Origin: Magnetovibrio sp.
GTDB lineage: Bacteria > Pseudomonadota > Alphaproteobacteria > Rhodospirillales > Casp-alpha2
Assembly (NCBI GenBank): GCA_002690705.1
Contig: NZFO01000004.1
Span: 1-64,000, forward strand
Length of the DNA stretch: 64,000 bases
Direction: 5' to 3'
The position numbers and the translations under genes are program-made. Shown here piece after piece: positions 8,974-18,306 of the stretch (its first letter is position 1; every line of letters begins with the position of its first letter). The notes under the pieces are model-generated. The model did no database searches. It was not told the DNA's origin and worked only from the letters and a program-made list of their open reading frames with translations.

Positions 8974-9204
8974 TTAGATCTCGATATTAAGGTAGTATCC
9001 ACGAGGTACATTCTCGTGTAGGGGTTGACCATTTGTCAGCACGTTGTTGAGACGATGCAAGCTTAGACGTTCTTGCTCGGTTTGTTCTTGATCAGTAAAT
9101 GATGCCCGGGCCCGCACTTCTCGTGCAGAGGTAGAGGAGTACCCATTCGGCCGACGTGCAACCCCAACCGATTCATTATTCAACATTTTTAAGACATCAG
9201 TCAT
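8974..9204 (-). CDS. Small hypothetical protein (76 residues)
   Basis: A 76-residue hydrophilic protein starting MTDVLKMLNNESVGVARRPN and ending in a segment with GQPLHENVPRGYYLNIEI. The end looks like a conserved motif of short alphaproteobacterial hypotheticals, but I cannot name a family. No cysteines, signal peptide or membrane helix. It lies immediately upstream of the DUF2141 gene and 49 bp downstream of the NUDIX gene on the same strand, so the three may form one transcript. Function unknown. Confidence 0.5.
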   Translation of the reverse strand: MTDVLKMLNNESVGVARRPNGYSSTSAREVRARASFTDQEQTEQERLSLHRLNNVLTNGQPLHENVPRGYYLNIEI

Positions 9205-9253
9205 TTCGATTAACTTAGGCTGTAAAAGTTAACGGATCCTCAAGGCAACAAAA

Positions 9254-9847
9254 TTACGTGGTTGTTTCGGCCACGCTGTCAAGCACTACCACAGGTTCTC
9301 CCCCCTCCTGATAGCGGTGTAACGCCCAAGAAACACTTGGAAAAGCGAGTTCCTCCCACGGTATGTTATTCCATTCAAGCAATTGCACATCCTCACTTTC
9401 GGGGCCTGCCGCGAAAACCTCCTCTTCCATGTCAGCCTTATGAATGGCGTAAATTTGACTAATTCGTGGAATTTCGTAAAAGCCCAGCAAGCCAGTAATA
9501 AGAATTCGTGTTTTGGCTTCCTCCCAAGCCTCGCGAGCAGCGCCTTCCGCCATGGTTTCGTTAACCTCGAGAAATCCGGCTGGGATTGTCCAAAATCCCT
9601 TTCGGGGTTGAATTGCGCGTTTGCACATTAGGAACTTTGTTCTCCAGACGCACACAGCTCCGACGATTACCTTCGGGTTTTCATATGCGATAAATCCACA
9701 ATCAGGACACGTTAAGCGAGAGCGATCATCACCTTCGGGTATGCGCTGAACAAGAAATTGCCCACATTGGCTGCACCGACTTTGCTTCAGGCCCCCACCT
9801 TTTGGAGGGTGATGACTTGGAGTATCCGTTGAATATGAAGATCCCAT
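9254..9847 (-). CDS. NUDIX hydrolase with N-terminal zinc ribbon
   Basis: Hydrolyses a nucleoside-diphosphate-linked compound. A four-cysteine zinc ribbon (Cys25, Cys28, Cys47, Cys50) precedes the NUDIX domain, as in NudC-type enzymes, but the chain (197 residues) lacks the NudC N-terminal domain and the SQPWPFPxS signature. The NUDIX box runs from Gly91 through REAWEE at 105-110; the usual Gly after the EE pair is Lys here, a mild departure. ADP-ribose, NADH or another dinucleotide are possible substrates; the sequence does not decide. Confidence 0.85.
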   Translation of the reverse strand: MGSSYSTDTPSHHPPKGGGLKQSRCSQCGQFLVQRIPEGDDRSRLTCPDCGFIAYENPKVIVGAVCVWRTKFLMCKRAIQPRKGFWTIPAGFLEVNETMAEGAAREAWEEAKTRILITGLLGFYEIPRISQIYAIHKADMEEEVFAAGPESEDVQLLEWNNIPWEELAFPSVSWALHRYQEGGEPVVVLDSVAETTT

Positions 9848-9909
9848 AGAGCTACTCTGGCGAGATACAAAGGTATTGTAAAGATATCGAGATTAGGTTT
9901 CTCTCGTTA

Positions 9910-9925
9910 GTTCTTAGCAAAGAAC
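9910..9925. promoter_or_regulatory. Perfect 16-bp inverted repeat
   Basis: GTTCTT-AGCA-AAGAAC: perfect 6-bp arms with a 4-nt loop, between the divergent NUDIX gene (start 9847) and the HAMP gene (start 10028). It could be an operator or an mRNA hairpin. No partner regulator is identifiable. Confidence 0.3.
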
Positions 9926-10027
9926 AACCACAAATTCCTATATTTGCGGAAAAATCCGTGCGACCCCTGTAAAACTAGGTTAAATACATCAAACTTCATG
10001 AGGCAAGAACTTAACTAGGCGGCACAA

Positions 10028-11971
10028 ATGGCTGTTAAGGCAAATTTTGAGCAGCAGTTTCTCGACCTAAGAGGTAAGACATTCTTGGGAAAGGTTAGTT
10101 TGATAACTCTTACGAGGCTCTATGCAGTAATCGGTGTTATTGCCTCGTTGGCGATTGCTTGTTTTCTCCTCTTTGCCGACGAGAGAATGTCTGAAGTTAT
10201 CGAAGACTGGCGTTATGCGCGAGATATTAACTTACTGACTGCGCAAATCGAATTGGGTTTTACACGTGCTAGGGTAATCGAAAAAGCATTCAGTGCTGAT
10301 AAGAAACCGGTCCTTATTGAGCGGTTTACGTTTGAGATCGATGGTGTCGAAAATAGTTTAAACAGGTTAGATGAATTCACCAAAATCGCAAGACTGCGTC
10401 ATAACATACCAACCTTGCGTGATGGTATAGTTCAATATAACGATCAGTTTGGAAAATTTATTCGTGCGGAAGAAAAGTTTAATACGCGTGCTGGAAATGA
10501 GACGTTACTGAGAATTCAGGCGGGCTCTCGGTCACTCGCAAGTGGTCTTGCGAAGCTCAACGCGACAGAAAGCAACTGGAAAATTATAAATATTAATCTC
10601 CTGAACCAAAAAACTAATAATTTCATATCCGAGCAAGGCATCGAAGAGGTTAAAAAAGAGTACCACGAGCTTCATGCATTTCTTGACGACTCGAGCCTTA
10701 CCAATCAAGAGAAAACACGCTATAAAAGCCTAGTTCGAGCGCACGAGACAGATGTGTTGGCAGTGTTGAATTTACACTCAGCGTTGGAAATAGAGCGCGG
10801 GAGACTCAAGGATATAACAGCATACATAGAGTCCAGCGTAAACGCTTTGACTATCCTTGGGGAAGATCAATTGGCCGCAGTTGCCTTGCGTGTTGACCGT
10901 GCGCAGGTGCGCAGCCGTTATGTTGTTGGTGGTGGTATCGCTCTTGTGATCATGTGGTTAATATGCGGGGGTATACTGCTTTTTAGGGGTATATCTGGGC
11001 CGATAAATTCATTAGCTGAGACCGCTATTAAACTTGCTAATAGCGACCGAGGAAACCCGGTTCCTAACAGCGATAATATTGATGCAATAGGAAAAATCGC
11101 GCGAGCTTTGCAGAGATGGACTGAAGATATTCAAGAATTGGAAATAACTTGCCGTCAATTGGAACGATTTCAAATCAAGAATGAGAGTGCCTCAGGGGAA
11201 TGGGATCACAAAGCCCAAATTTTCTCCGATACTCTGAAAAATGATACTCGACTGGAAACGTATTCTGACGATGCAATACTGACATCTTCTCATGATTTGG
11301 CCGAGAAACAAGCCATCTACAAGCCTCTCAAAAACTCGCCCCCTGGCGATAGACATGTGCCTTTTTCGCGAATATCCAATTCCGTATCCGATCAAAACCC
11401 GCATGGGGGGCCTGTTTCGGTAGTCAGCGAGCAACTAGCATATTATAGTGATTACGCATCTGTAGCCGCACGTGATGTTGAACGGACAAGAGCCCTTATT
11501 GGTCTGTTAAGTGAAGCAACAGACCACATTGAGGTTTTGGCCAGTTTAGTCGAGTCAGTCACAGACCGAGTTGATTTCGTGCAACGTCGGTTGCCAAAAC
11601 ACGATAACGTTGGATCGGAGACAGTCGAAAAGAACTCGACAGCCTTTTCTCCCGAGAACCACGACTTTGAGACTAATGACAGCCCGGATCTACCCGATAT
11701 ATTAAATTTTATTCGGACAACCAATAAACAGGTCGAACAGGCGGTTAAAAAAATCCGGCTTTCAACCAATGATGTGTCTTCGATTGCTCAAGAGATAGCA
11801 ACAACCGCATCTAATCAAGCTGTGGAGGCGTCGAAAAAACTTTTAGCACAATCGCAACACTTCCAAAATATGCTAACCGATATTATCGATCATATTCCTC
11901 CATCTACTAAAAATAGGATCGGGGGGCGCAGCCTCCATCAAGAAATAACACGGAAGACGCTAAAAGATTAG
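10028..11971 (+). CDS. HAMP-domain membrane sensor-like protein lacking a canonical output tip
   Basis: A 647-residue inner-membrane protein. There is a TM helix near residues 30-50 (LYAVIGVIASLAIACFLLFA), a helical periplasmic region of about 245 residues, a second TM at about 299-320, and then a HAMP-like segment starting RGISGPINSLAETAIKLANS. The cytoplasmic part (about 370-647) is long and mostly hydrophilic. A short stretch near residues 560-610 (VEQAVKKIR, SIAQEIATTASNQAVEASK) recalls methyl-accepting chemotaxis proteins, but the highly conserved hairpin tip that binds CheA/CheW is absent. No kinase, cyclase or EAL motif is visible. Monocistronic, ends in TAG, convergent with pgk. Confidence 0.7.
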   Translation: MAVKANFEQQFLDLRGKTFLGKVSLITLTRLYAVIGVIASLAIACFLLFADERMSEVIEDWRYARDINLLTAQIELGFTRARVIEKAFSADKKPVLIERFTFEIDGVENSLNRLDEFTKIARLRHNIPTLRDGIVQYNDQFGKFIRAEEKFNTRAGNETLLRIQAGSRSLASGLAKLNATESNWKIININLLNQKTNNFISEQGIEEVKKEYHELHAFLDDSSLTNQEKTRYKSLVRAHETDVLAVLNLHSALEIERGRLKDITAYIESSVNALTILGEDQLAAVALRVDRAQVRSRYVVGGGIALVIMWLICGGILLFRGISGPINSLAETAIKLANSDRGNPVPNSDNIDAIGKIARALQRWTEDIQELEITCRQLERFQIKNESASGEWDHKAQIFSDTLKNDTRLETYSDDAILTSSHDLAEKQAIYKPLKNSPPGDRHVPFSRISNSVSDQNPHGGPVSVVSEQLAYYSDYASVAARDVERTRALIGLLSEATDHIEVLASLVESVTDRVDFVQRRLPKHDNVGSETVEKNSTAFSPENHDFETNDSPDLPDILNFIRTTNKQVEQAVKKIRLSTNDVSSIAQEIATTASNQAVEASKKLLAQSQHFQNMLTDIIDHIPPSTKNRIGGRSLHQEITRKTLKD

Positions 11972-12033
11972 TTTAGGGAAGAACGGCTAAAGGCCAAAAA
12001 ATAAGAAGTGTGGTGTGGTGCTCAGGGGAGGGG

Positions 12034-13239
12034 CTAGAGGGTGGGATAGCAATCAAGTGCAGCAATGCCGGGCAATGTGCGGCCCTCTAACCATTCAAGA
12101 AACGCCCCCCCAGCTGAAGATACATAGCTGAAGTCACCAGCTGCCCCCGCGTTTGCTAGGGCCGCAATAGTATCTCCACCACCGGCAATTGATAAAAGTT
12201 TCCCTTCAATTGTCAGACGCGCTGCCTCACGTGCAACCTCATTTGTCCCAATATCAAAAGGGGGAATCTCGAAGGCTCCCAATGGGCCATTCCATAACAG
12301 GCTCTTGCACTCTCTGAGCCTGCTCTTAAGATCAAAAATGCTCGCCGGCCCAATATCAAGGATCATGTAGTCATCTGGAACGGCAAGTGCAGAAACTTCA
12401 CGGGTAGAGGTGTTCTCGGCTAGTTCTACACCCACTACGGTGTCTACTGGAAGTACGATTTCACAGTTTGCTTCTTGCGCTCGTCCCATTATTTGACGGG
12501 CTTGGTCTGCCATCTCCGGTTCGCAGAGTGAATAGCCAACATTAAACCCCTGTGCGTGTAAAAATGTATTAGCCATACCACCCCCTACAATAAGTTGATC
12601 AACGTTAGAGATTAAATGACTAAGCACCGCCATTTTAGTGGAAATTTTAGCGCCCCCGACTATCGCGGCGACAGGGTGCGCAGGATCTATCAATGCGCGT
12701 TCAAGAGCCTCTAGCTCAGCTTGCATCAAACGCCCAGCAGCAGTTGGCAAGCGCTTTGTAATAGCTACGGTTGATGCATGAGCGCGGTGTGCGGAGGAAA
12801 AGGCATCGTTGACATAGCAATCAGCTAAAGCAGCTAATTGGTCTGCAAATTCGTCTGCGTTTTGTTCCTCTTCCTTGTAAAAACGAAGGTTTTCCAAAAG
12901 AATTACGCTCCCGACTGGGGCTGAAGCGATTGTGTTCTTCGCGCTTGGCCCAACACAGTCGTTAGCAAAGATTACTTCCTGATAAAGCGCCCGACCAAGT
13001 GCTGCCGCAATGGGTCTTAAAGACATTCCCGGTACGACCTGTCCATTCGGTCGAGAAAAATGAGAAATAACTATCACGGACGCGCCTCTCGAAATTAACT
13101 CGTTGATAGTAAGCACTGAGCGATCAATACGTGTGAGGTCGCTGATTTTCCCATCTCGCATTGGGACATTCAAATCTGCGCGAACAATTACTTTTTTACC
13201 CTGCACGTCTAACTCGTCGATAGTCTTGAAATTAGGCAT
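12034..13239 (-). CDS. pgk: Phosphoglycerate kinase
   Basis: Cytoplasmic glycolytic/gluconeogenic enzyme interconverting 1,3-bisphosphoglycerate and 3-phosphoglycerate with ADP/ATP. The 401-residue protein shows the PGK signature VIVRADLNVPMRDG near the N-terminus, the substrate-binding ISHFSRPNG, the hinge region with VGGAKISTK and the C-terminal SIAGGGDTIAAL nucleotide loop. Length is normal. It lies 98 bp downstream of ccmI on the same strand; it is not normally part of ccm operons. Ends in TAG. Confidence 0.96.
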   Translation of the reverse strand: MPNFKTIDELDVQGKKVIVRADLNVPMRDGKISDLTRIDRSVLTINELISRGASVIVISHFSRPNGQVVPGMSLRPIAAALGRALYQEVIFANDCVGPSAKNTIASAPVGSVILLENLRFYKEEEQNADEFADQLAALADCYVNDAFSSAHRAHASTVAITKRLPTAAGRLMQAELEALERALIDPAHPVAAIVGGAKISTKMAVLSHLISNVDQLIVGGGMANTFLHAQGFNVGYSLCEPEMADQARQIMGRAQEANCEIVLPVDTVVGVELAENTSTREVSALAVPDDYMILDIGPASIFDLKSRLRECKSLLWNGPLGAFEIPPFDIGTNEVAREAARLTIEGKLLSIAGGGDTIAALANAGAAGDFSYVSSAGGAFLEWLEGRTLPGIAALDCYPTL

Positions 13240-13337
13240 GATTTTTCTTTCTATGGTGATTTTGAATAACGCCGTTTTTTTTGCGAGTCCTTCAGAGAAG
13301 TGTTATTATATTTCGAGAAGATTCTTTGGATATGGAA

Positions 13338-14582
13338 CTACTTTTTATTGTTTTGAGTTAATCGCCGTATGTGCACTTCCGCGGCATCGGCTTTTTTATC
13401 GTCACCTAAAACGTGATAAACCCGAGCAAGCCGTTGCCATCCATCTAAGTCATCAGGTTTATTTCTTAGCCGTTCGGCTAAACCCTCAACCATTCCTTTG
13501 ATCATAGTAGTGCGGTCATTTGCTGACATTTGCTTTGCAGCTTCCATTTGCTCCTGTGTGGGGCCTGGCACACTTTTCTTATAACTTTCTTGACTAGATT
13601 TTGGGGAGGCAGCTGAGCGTTGTGTGGCTTGATCTGCCCTAGGTGGGGCGAATAATTGGGCCTCCAAGGTTGGTCGTATAGAGGTGGGATCGATCCTCAA
13701 CGCGCTGGCTGCGTTCGTGATACTTGCCTCAACTATCCCTCGCCAAGGAGCATTTTTGGGCGAAATTGCAAGCAAATCAATCCACCCTTGAAGGGCTTTT
13801 TTTAGTTTACCACCTTGAGCATCCGCTAACGACAGGTAATACCGAGGTCGTGGACCCCTCTTGTCACGCTTGTAGGCACGCTTAAATAAAGCATAAGCCT
13901 CAGGTGTTACTTGATTATTATTAGTAACAACGAGATTTTCGGCTAAGTCAGTCATAACCGCGCCATTATTTGGTGCAAGACTCATTGCTTTTCTTAAAGG
14001 GGCGGTAGCGTTTTCAAGTTGGCCTAACCTTATATAGGCGCGACCTAAAATCAGCCAGCCTTGCAAGTCGTCTGGATTATTTCTCAATCTGGTAACGAGT
14101 GCGCCAACCAATTCATCGAGGTTGCCGGCGAGCTGGGAAATTTGCGTTGATCGCGAGGATTTTGCAATTTGCTCGGCGCTAGCTTTGATATTTCGGCTTG
14201 TATCGGACTTATCCAGTAAATGTGGAGAGCCCAAATAAACATAAAATACCAGTGCAATTGATGGAACAGATACGGCAATCACGGTTGCACTAATATAGCT
14301 TATTCGACGTCTTGGGCTTGGATTAATTTTGTCTAAGGTCTCTGCTGCCTCACTAATATTTAAAATGCGTCGCTCAATCTCACCACGTGCCGCCTTGGCG
14401 TCGGCACCACTGATTGTTCCCCGATCTAAATCATGATCAATTTCGTCCAATTGATCTTTGTAGACGGTAATGTCGAAAGAAACCCGAGCTGGTATAATGC
14501 GTGGCCGAAGAATAAATGGAGCTAGGATTAGACCGACGAAGATCATTGTGATCAGCCCAATGGTAATCCAAAACTCCATCAT
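13338..14582 (-). CDS. ccmI: Cytochrome c maturation protein CcmI (TPR heme-lyase subunit)
   Basis: Inner-membrane chaperone of the apocytochrome c/heme ligation complex. Two N-terminal TM segments (about residues 5-25 and 95-115) flank a cytoplasmic loop, followed by a periplasmic region with TPR-like repeats (NPDDLQGWLILGRAY, KPDDLDGWQRLARVY). The family start is MMEFWI; its ATG overlaps the ccmH stop (ATGA). Last gene of the ccm series before pgk. Length of 414 residues is normal for fused CcmI proteins. Confidence 0.9.
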   Translation of the reverse strand: MMEFWITIGLITMIFVGLILAPFILRPRIIPARVSFDITVYKDQLDEIDHDLDRGTISGADAKAARGEIERRILNISEAAETLDKINPSPRRRISYISATVIAVSVPSIALVFYVYLGSPHLLDKSDTSRNIKASAEQIAKSSRSTQISQLAGNLDELVGALVTRLRNNPDDLQGWLILGRAYIRLGQLENATAPLRKAMSLAPNNGAVMTDLAENLVVTNNNQVTPEAYALFKRAYKRDKRGPRPRYYLSLADAQGGKLKKALQGWIDLLAISPKNAPWRGIVEASITNAASALRIDPTSIRPTLEAQLFAPPRADQATQRSAASPKSSQESYKKSVPGPTQEQMEAAKQMSANDRTTMIKGMVEGLAERLRNKPDDLDGWQRLARVYHVLGDDKKADAAEVHIRRLTQNNKK

Positions 14583-15061
14583 TTTTTTTGGCCCCCTAAT
14601 AATGCATTTAGGCGCTTTCTCTCTGTTTCGTCTAATTCTGCACTTGGATCACATTTCATAAGCGATGTGGCAGATTTTTGCCGACGAAAGAATAATAAAG
14701 CCCCAAGAAGCGCCATTCCAAACATCAGAATTGGTCCTAACCACAGCACTAAAGTAGTTTTCTTAAAGGGTGGTTTAAGCAGTACGAAATCTCCATACCG
14801 AAGAACCACATAATCCAGAACCTCTTCATTAGAATCTCCGGCTGTAATACGTTCCCGAACTAATATCCTCATATCACGCGCCAATGCTGCATCGGAGTCA
14901 TCGATCGATTGGTTTTGGCAAACTACACACCGTAAGGCTTTTGAAAGTTCCCGCGCTCTTGATTCATGCCGAGGGTCATCAAGTATCTCACTCGGTTCGA
15001 CGGCCAGGGAATCCGCAAGTAATAAGGCGCTAAACGCTATCGTGAGTATAGATATACGCAA
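14579..15061 (-). CDS. ccmH: Cytochrome c maturation thiol protein CcmH
   Basis: Membrane-anchored periplasmic thioredoxin-like subunit that keeps apocytochrome CxxCH cysteines reduced. The 160-residue protein has a signal/TM helix, the redox motif LRCVVCQNQSI (Cys45, Cys48), the family segment MRILVRERITAGDSNEEVLDYVV and a C-terminal TM helix. It corresponds to the N-terminal half of E. coli CcmH (CcmL type); the TPR half is the separate ccmI gene, which overlaps it by 4 bp. Confidence 0.94.
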   Translation of the reverse strand: MRISILTIAFSALLLADSLAVEPSEILDDPRHESRARELSKALRCVVCQNQSIDDSDAALARDMRILVRERITAGDSNEEVLDYVVLRYGDFVLLKPPFKKTTLVLWLGPILMFGMALLGALLFFRRQKSATSLMKCDPSAELDETERKRLNALLGGQKK

Positions 15062-15077
15062 TTTATTTCATCCGAAA

Positions 15078-15641
15078 TTATAAGGTGCCCCGTGGTATAT
15101 TTTTATGACTCAACTTCTGTATCAAGGGCCAAAGAATACCTCTCCATGTTTGAAGATCCAATGGACCAACGTGTTTGTAGCGAATAATTCCTTCCTGATC
15201 GACAAGGAATGTCTCGGGCGCGCCAGTTACACCGAAAGCAATTGCTGCTTTGGATCGAGGGTCGTCTCCTACAAACTCGTACGGATCTCCATGCCGTTTT
15301 AGCCACTCCGGGCCTGAATCGGGATTTTCCTCGCGCCAATTAATGCCATGGATGGGTGTATTGGAGAGCTCACTCAGTTGCATAAGGAAGGGGTGCTCAA
15401 TGCGGCAGGCAACGCACCAAGAGCCAAAGATATTTACCAATGCTACCTTATCTAAAAGATGGTTTTGTGAAAATCCGTTATTATCCCGCCCTTTAATAGG
15501 AGGTAATGAGAACGTTGGTACAGGTTTGCCATCAAGCATACTTGGCATTTTTTTAGGATCGAGGGTCAGTCCTTTTGCTAAGTAAAAACCAATAATACAA
15601 AACACTATTAAAGGTAGAATGAATATAGCGCGTTGTTTCAT
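15078..15641 (-). CDS. ccmG: Thiol:disulfide oxidoreductase CcmG/DsbE
   Basis: Membrane-anchored periplasmic thioredoxin-fold protein supplying reductant to CcmH and apocytochrome c. A single N-terminal TM helix is followed by the active site FGSWCVACRIEHP (Cys76, Cys79) and the cis-Pro region GVTGAPETFLVD. At 187 residues it has the usual size. The start codon directly follows the ccmF stop (TAAATG), giving tight coupling; ccmH follows 16 bp downstream. Confidence 0.95.
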   Translation of the reverse strand: MKQRAIFILPLIVFCIIGFYLAKGLTLDPKKMPSMLDGKPVPTFSLPPIKGRDNNGFSQNHLLDKVALVNIFGSWCVACRIEHPFLMQLSELSNTPIHGINWREENPDSGPEWLKRHGDPYEFVGDDPRSKAAIAFGVTGAPETFLVDQEGIIRYKHVGPLDLQTWRGILWPLIQKLSHKNIPRGTL

Positions 15642-17636
15642 TTATATCATACTCTTCGCTTCGAGTTCTTTTGCATGCCCGTGCCTACTTTGGCGAGGTG
15701 CTCCAATTCGATAGCGACGGTCTGAGAGACTAAGAACTCCCCCTAGAACCATCACTATCGCTCCAATCCACATCCAGACAACCAAGGGGTTAAAGTATAA
15801 GCGGGTGACGTAAGCTCCATCATTGCCATCGTGGTCTCCAATAACAGCATAAAGGTCACCTCCTAAAGTCGTGTGGATGGCGGCTTCTGTTGTTTGCATT
15901 TTACCGACAGGATAATTTCGTTTTTCAGCACTTAGATTAGTAACGTAAATGCCATTTTTGTGGACCACAAATGTACCGACTGCACTTGTAAAATTTGCAC
16001 CTTTCCTCTGATGGACACCTTTAAAAGTAAAATCGTAACCCGATAACTTGATAGTATCACCCGGTTTCATGGTTTGGATGCTCTCTTGCGTCCAGCCACC
16101 TGCCCCAGCCATGCCAGCGATACTTATGGCAAGCCCCATGTGGCCGAGAGTCATGCCCCAACTAGCACGAGTTAGGCGGCAGACTCGCGCCCACGAGCCG
16201 GCGCCGGGCACAAAAAGCTTAATCCTTCCCGCTAACTCAACTAAGGTACCGAGGCCGAGCCATGCGGAGAGGCCTAAGGCAAGTGTCGCAAAAACTGGAC
16301 CATCATTGTGCCATGCCCACGTTGCACCTGTGACAATAAGGGAGCTAATGCCAACCAGCTTTAGCCGTCCCAGAGCACCAAATAGGTCGCCCCGTTTCCA
16401 ATTTAGGAGCGGTCCGATAGCCATTGCGAAAATCATTGGAATCATGAGTGGAATGAAGACCGAATTAAAAAACGGAGGGCCAACCGACACTTTATCCCCG
16501 CCAACAGCATCCACAAACAATGGGTATAAGGTTCCCAAAAGCACGGTGGCCGTTGCTGTTGTCATGCAAAGATTATTAAAGAGCAGAGCACCTTCGCGAG
16601 AGATTGGCTGAAATAAACCGGTAGTTTTTAATTGTGGGCCCCGCCAAGCGAATAATGACAAGGAACCGCCGATTACCACTATCAGCAAAGCGAGAATGAA
16701 AACCCCGCGCTCTGGATCCGTGGCGAAAGCGTGTACGGATGTCAAAACGCCCGAACGGACCAAAAATGTACCTAGCAGGCTTAATGAAAATGTGATGATC
16801 GCAAGTAGGATAGTCCAGCTTTTAAGGGCGTCTCGTTTTTCTACGACGGTACAAGAGTGCAATAAGGCAGTGCCTGCGAGCCAAGGCATAAAGGATGCGT
16901 TTTCAACTGGATCCCAAAACCACCAGCCACCCCAGCCAAGCTCGTAATAAGCCCACCATGAACCAAGAACGATCCCACCCGTCAGGAAGCACCAAGCTGC
17001 GAGTGTCCAGGGCCGAACCCATCGTGCCCAAGCCGCATCGACTCTGCCTTCGACAAGGGCTGCAATGGCAAAAGAGAACGCCATCGAAAACCCCACATAT
17101 CCCATGTATAGCATCGGCGGATGAAAGGCCAAGCCTGGATCTTGCAATAATGGGTTCAGTTCCCGTCCGTCCGGGGGTGGTGGAAAAACCCGCTCAAATG
17201 GATTGGATGTAAGAAGGATAAATAAATAGAAACCAATGGCAATCATAGCTTGGACGCTTAAAACTCTGGCGCGAAGAGCTGGGGGTAAATTTTGGCCAAA
17301 TAAAGCGACTGCCGCCCCATAAAGTGCTAAAATTAGAACCCACAATAGCAATGATCCCTCATGATTCCCCCACACGCCTGATACCTTGTATAACAAGGGC
17401 ATTGAGGTATTGGAGTTTTGAACGACATTAAGAACACTAAAGTCCGATGTAATATAAAGTTTGGTTAGACACCCAAATGCTAGCGCCACTAGAACAAATT
17501 GAGTGATCGCGGTGGGGCCAGCTAGAGTAATCCAAGAGATGTAATTTTTCGTTGCACCTATAATTGGGAATGTTGACTGTACTAATGCCACGGCAAAAGC
17601 CAAAGTGAGAGCGAATAACCCAAGCTCTGCAGTCAT
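15642..17636 (-). CDS. ccmF: Heme lyase subunit CcmF
   Basis: Large polytopic membrane protein that ligates heme from CcmE to apocytochrome c. It carries the tryptophan-rich heme-handling motif GWGGWWFWDPVENASFMPW, WGNHEGS, many TM helices and a periplasmic C-terminal domain. I chose the ATG at 17634-17636 (664 residues): it overlaps the ccmE stop in an ATGA and begins MTAELGLFALTLAF, the usual family start. The frame is open 12 codons further upstream. Confidence 0.96.
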   Translation of the reverse strand: MTAELGLFALTLAFAVALVQSTFPIIGATKNYISWITLAGPTAITQFVLVALAFGCLTKLYITSDFSVLNVVQNSNTSMPLLYKVSGVWGNHEGSLLLWVLILALYGAAVALFGQNLPPALRARVLSVQAMIAIGFYLFILLTSNPFERVFPPPPDGRELNPLLQDPGLAFHPPMLYMGYVGFSMAFSFAIAALVEGRVDAAWARWVRPWTLAAWCFLTGGIVLGSWWAYYELGWGGWWFWDPVENASFMPWLAGTALLHSCTVVEKRDALKSWTILLAIITFSLSLLGTFLVRSGVLTSVHAFATDPERGVFILALLIVVIGGSLSLFAWRGPQLKTTGLFQPISREGALLFNNLCMTTATATVLLGTLYPLFVDAVGGDKVSVGPPFFNSVFIPLMIPMIFAMAIGPLLNWKRGDLFGALGRLKLVGISSLIVTGATWAWHNDGPVFATLALGLSAWLGLGTLVELAGRIKLFVPGAGSWARVCRLTRASWGMTLGHMGLAISIAGMAGAGGWTQESIQTMKPGDTIKLSGYDFTFKGVHQRKGANFTSAVGTFVVHKNGIYVTNLSAEKRNYPVGKMQTTEAAIHTTLGGDLYAVIGDHDGNDGAYVTRLYFNPLVVWMWIGAIVMVLGGVLSLSDRRYRIGAPRQSRHGHAKELEAKSMI

Positions 17637-18088
17637 TGAGCCTTGCTCCCTGTTGTATTGATACCCTGCCATTGGCCTGATTTTTTGAGGGCTTCGGCAA
17701 CCTCCGGGGGCATGTAATTCTCGTCATGTTTAGCGAGAACTTCATCGGCTTGAAATACTGAACCGTTCAGCCGCCCCTCCACAACTACACCTTGGCCTTC
17801 ACGGAAAAGATCGGGCAAAATGCCCTTGTAACGAACTAATACTGAGTTTGTAGCATCGATCACTTGAAACTGGGTAATGCCGCCGCCTTGTTTTTTTACG
17901 CTAGCTTTAGCCACAAGCCCTCCGAGGCGAAATCTTTGTTTGGTCGGAGTTTTTTTGGATTCTAGATCGGTTGGGCTGAAAAAAAAGACAATATTCTCTT
18001 CAAATGCCGTGAGGACAAGGGCCACAGCTGAGCCTACAAATATAAGCGCAATCATCACAAATGTTAAACGCTTATTCTTACGCTTCAT
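17633..18088 (-). CDS. ccmE: Heme chaperone CcmE
   Basis: Periplasmic, membrane-anchored protein that binds heme covalently and passes it to CcmF. The 151-residue protein has one N-terminal TM helix, an OB-fold core (RFRLGGLVAKASV, VRYKGILPDLFREGQGVV) and the heme-binding motif HDENY with His121 and Tyr125. It overlaps ccmF by 4 bp and ccmD by 11 bp. Confidence 0.96.
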   Translation of the reverse strand: MKRKNKRLTFVMIALIFVGSAVALVLTAFEENIVFFFSPTDLESKKTPTKQRFRLGGLVAKASVKKQGGGITQFQVIDATNSVLVRYKGILPDLFREGQGVVVEGRLNGSVFQADEVLAKHDENYMPPEVAEALKKSGQWQGINTTGSKAQ

Positions 18089-18293
18089 TTTGTTTCCCGG
18101 TCTTACGTTCAGACCTTACTCCTGATCTATGCCGCGGGCGCGGGTTGAGTTGGCTTAGCTTTGTCTCTGATTTTGTCTGGAATTGAACACCAACTATAAA
18201 CAGCCAAATTAAGACGAATATTACAATGCCGTAAGACGACCAGATAAAAGCGGCATGTCCGTTCATCTCGATAAATTCCATAAAAGCGTGCAT
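18078..18293 (-). CDS. ccmD: Heme exporter subunit CcmD
   Basis: Small membrane protein needed to release holo-CcmE from the CcmABCD complex. It has one TM helix (FIWSSYGIVIFVLIWLFIV) and a basic cytoplasmic tail. I chose the ATG at 18291-18293 (71 residues), because MHAFMEFIEMNGHAAFIW matches the family N-terminus and leaves 13 bp after ccmC. In-frame starts up to 18323 would overlap ccmC by 17 bp. It overlaps ccmE by 11 bp. Confidence 0.85.
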   Translation of the reverse strand: MHAFMEFIEMNGHAAFIWSSYGIVIFVLIWLFIVGVQFQTKSETKLSQLNPRPRHRSGVRSERKTGKQNEA

Positions 18294-18306
18294 TGATATT
18301 TTATCT

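Noticed and set aside
16048-16611. 187-codon frame antisense to ccmF
   Set aside because: Shadow of the ccmF reading frame; compositionally biased and without motifs.
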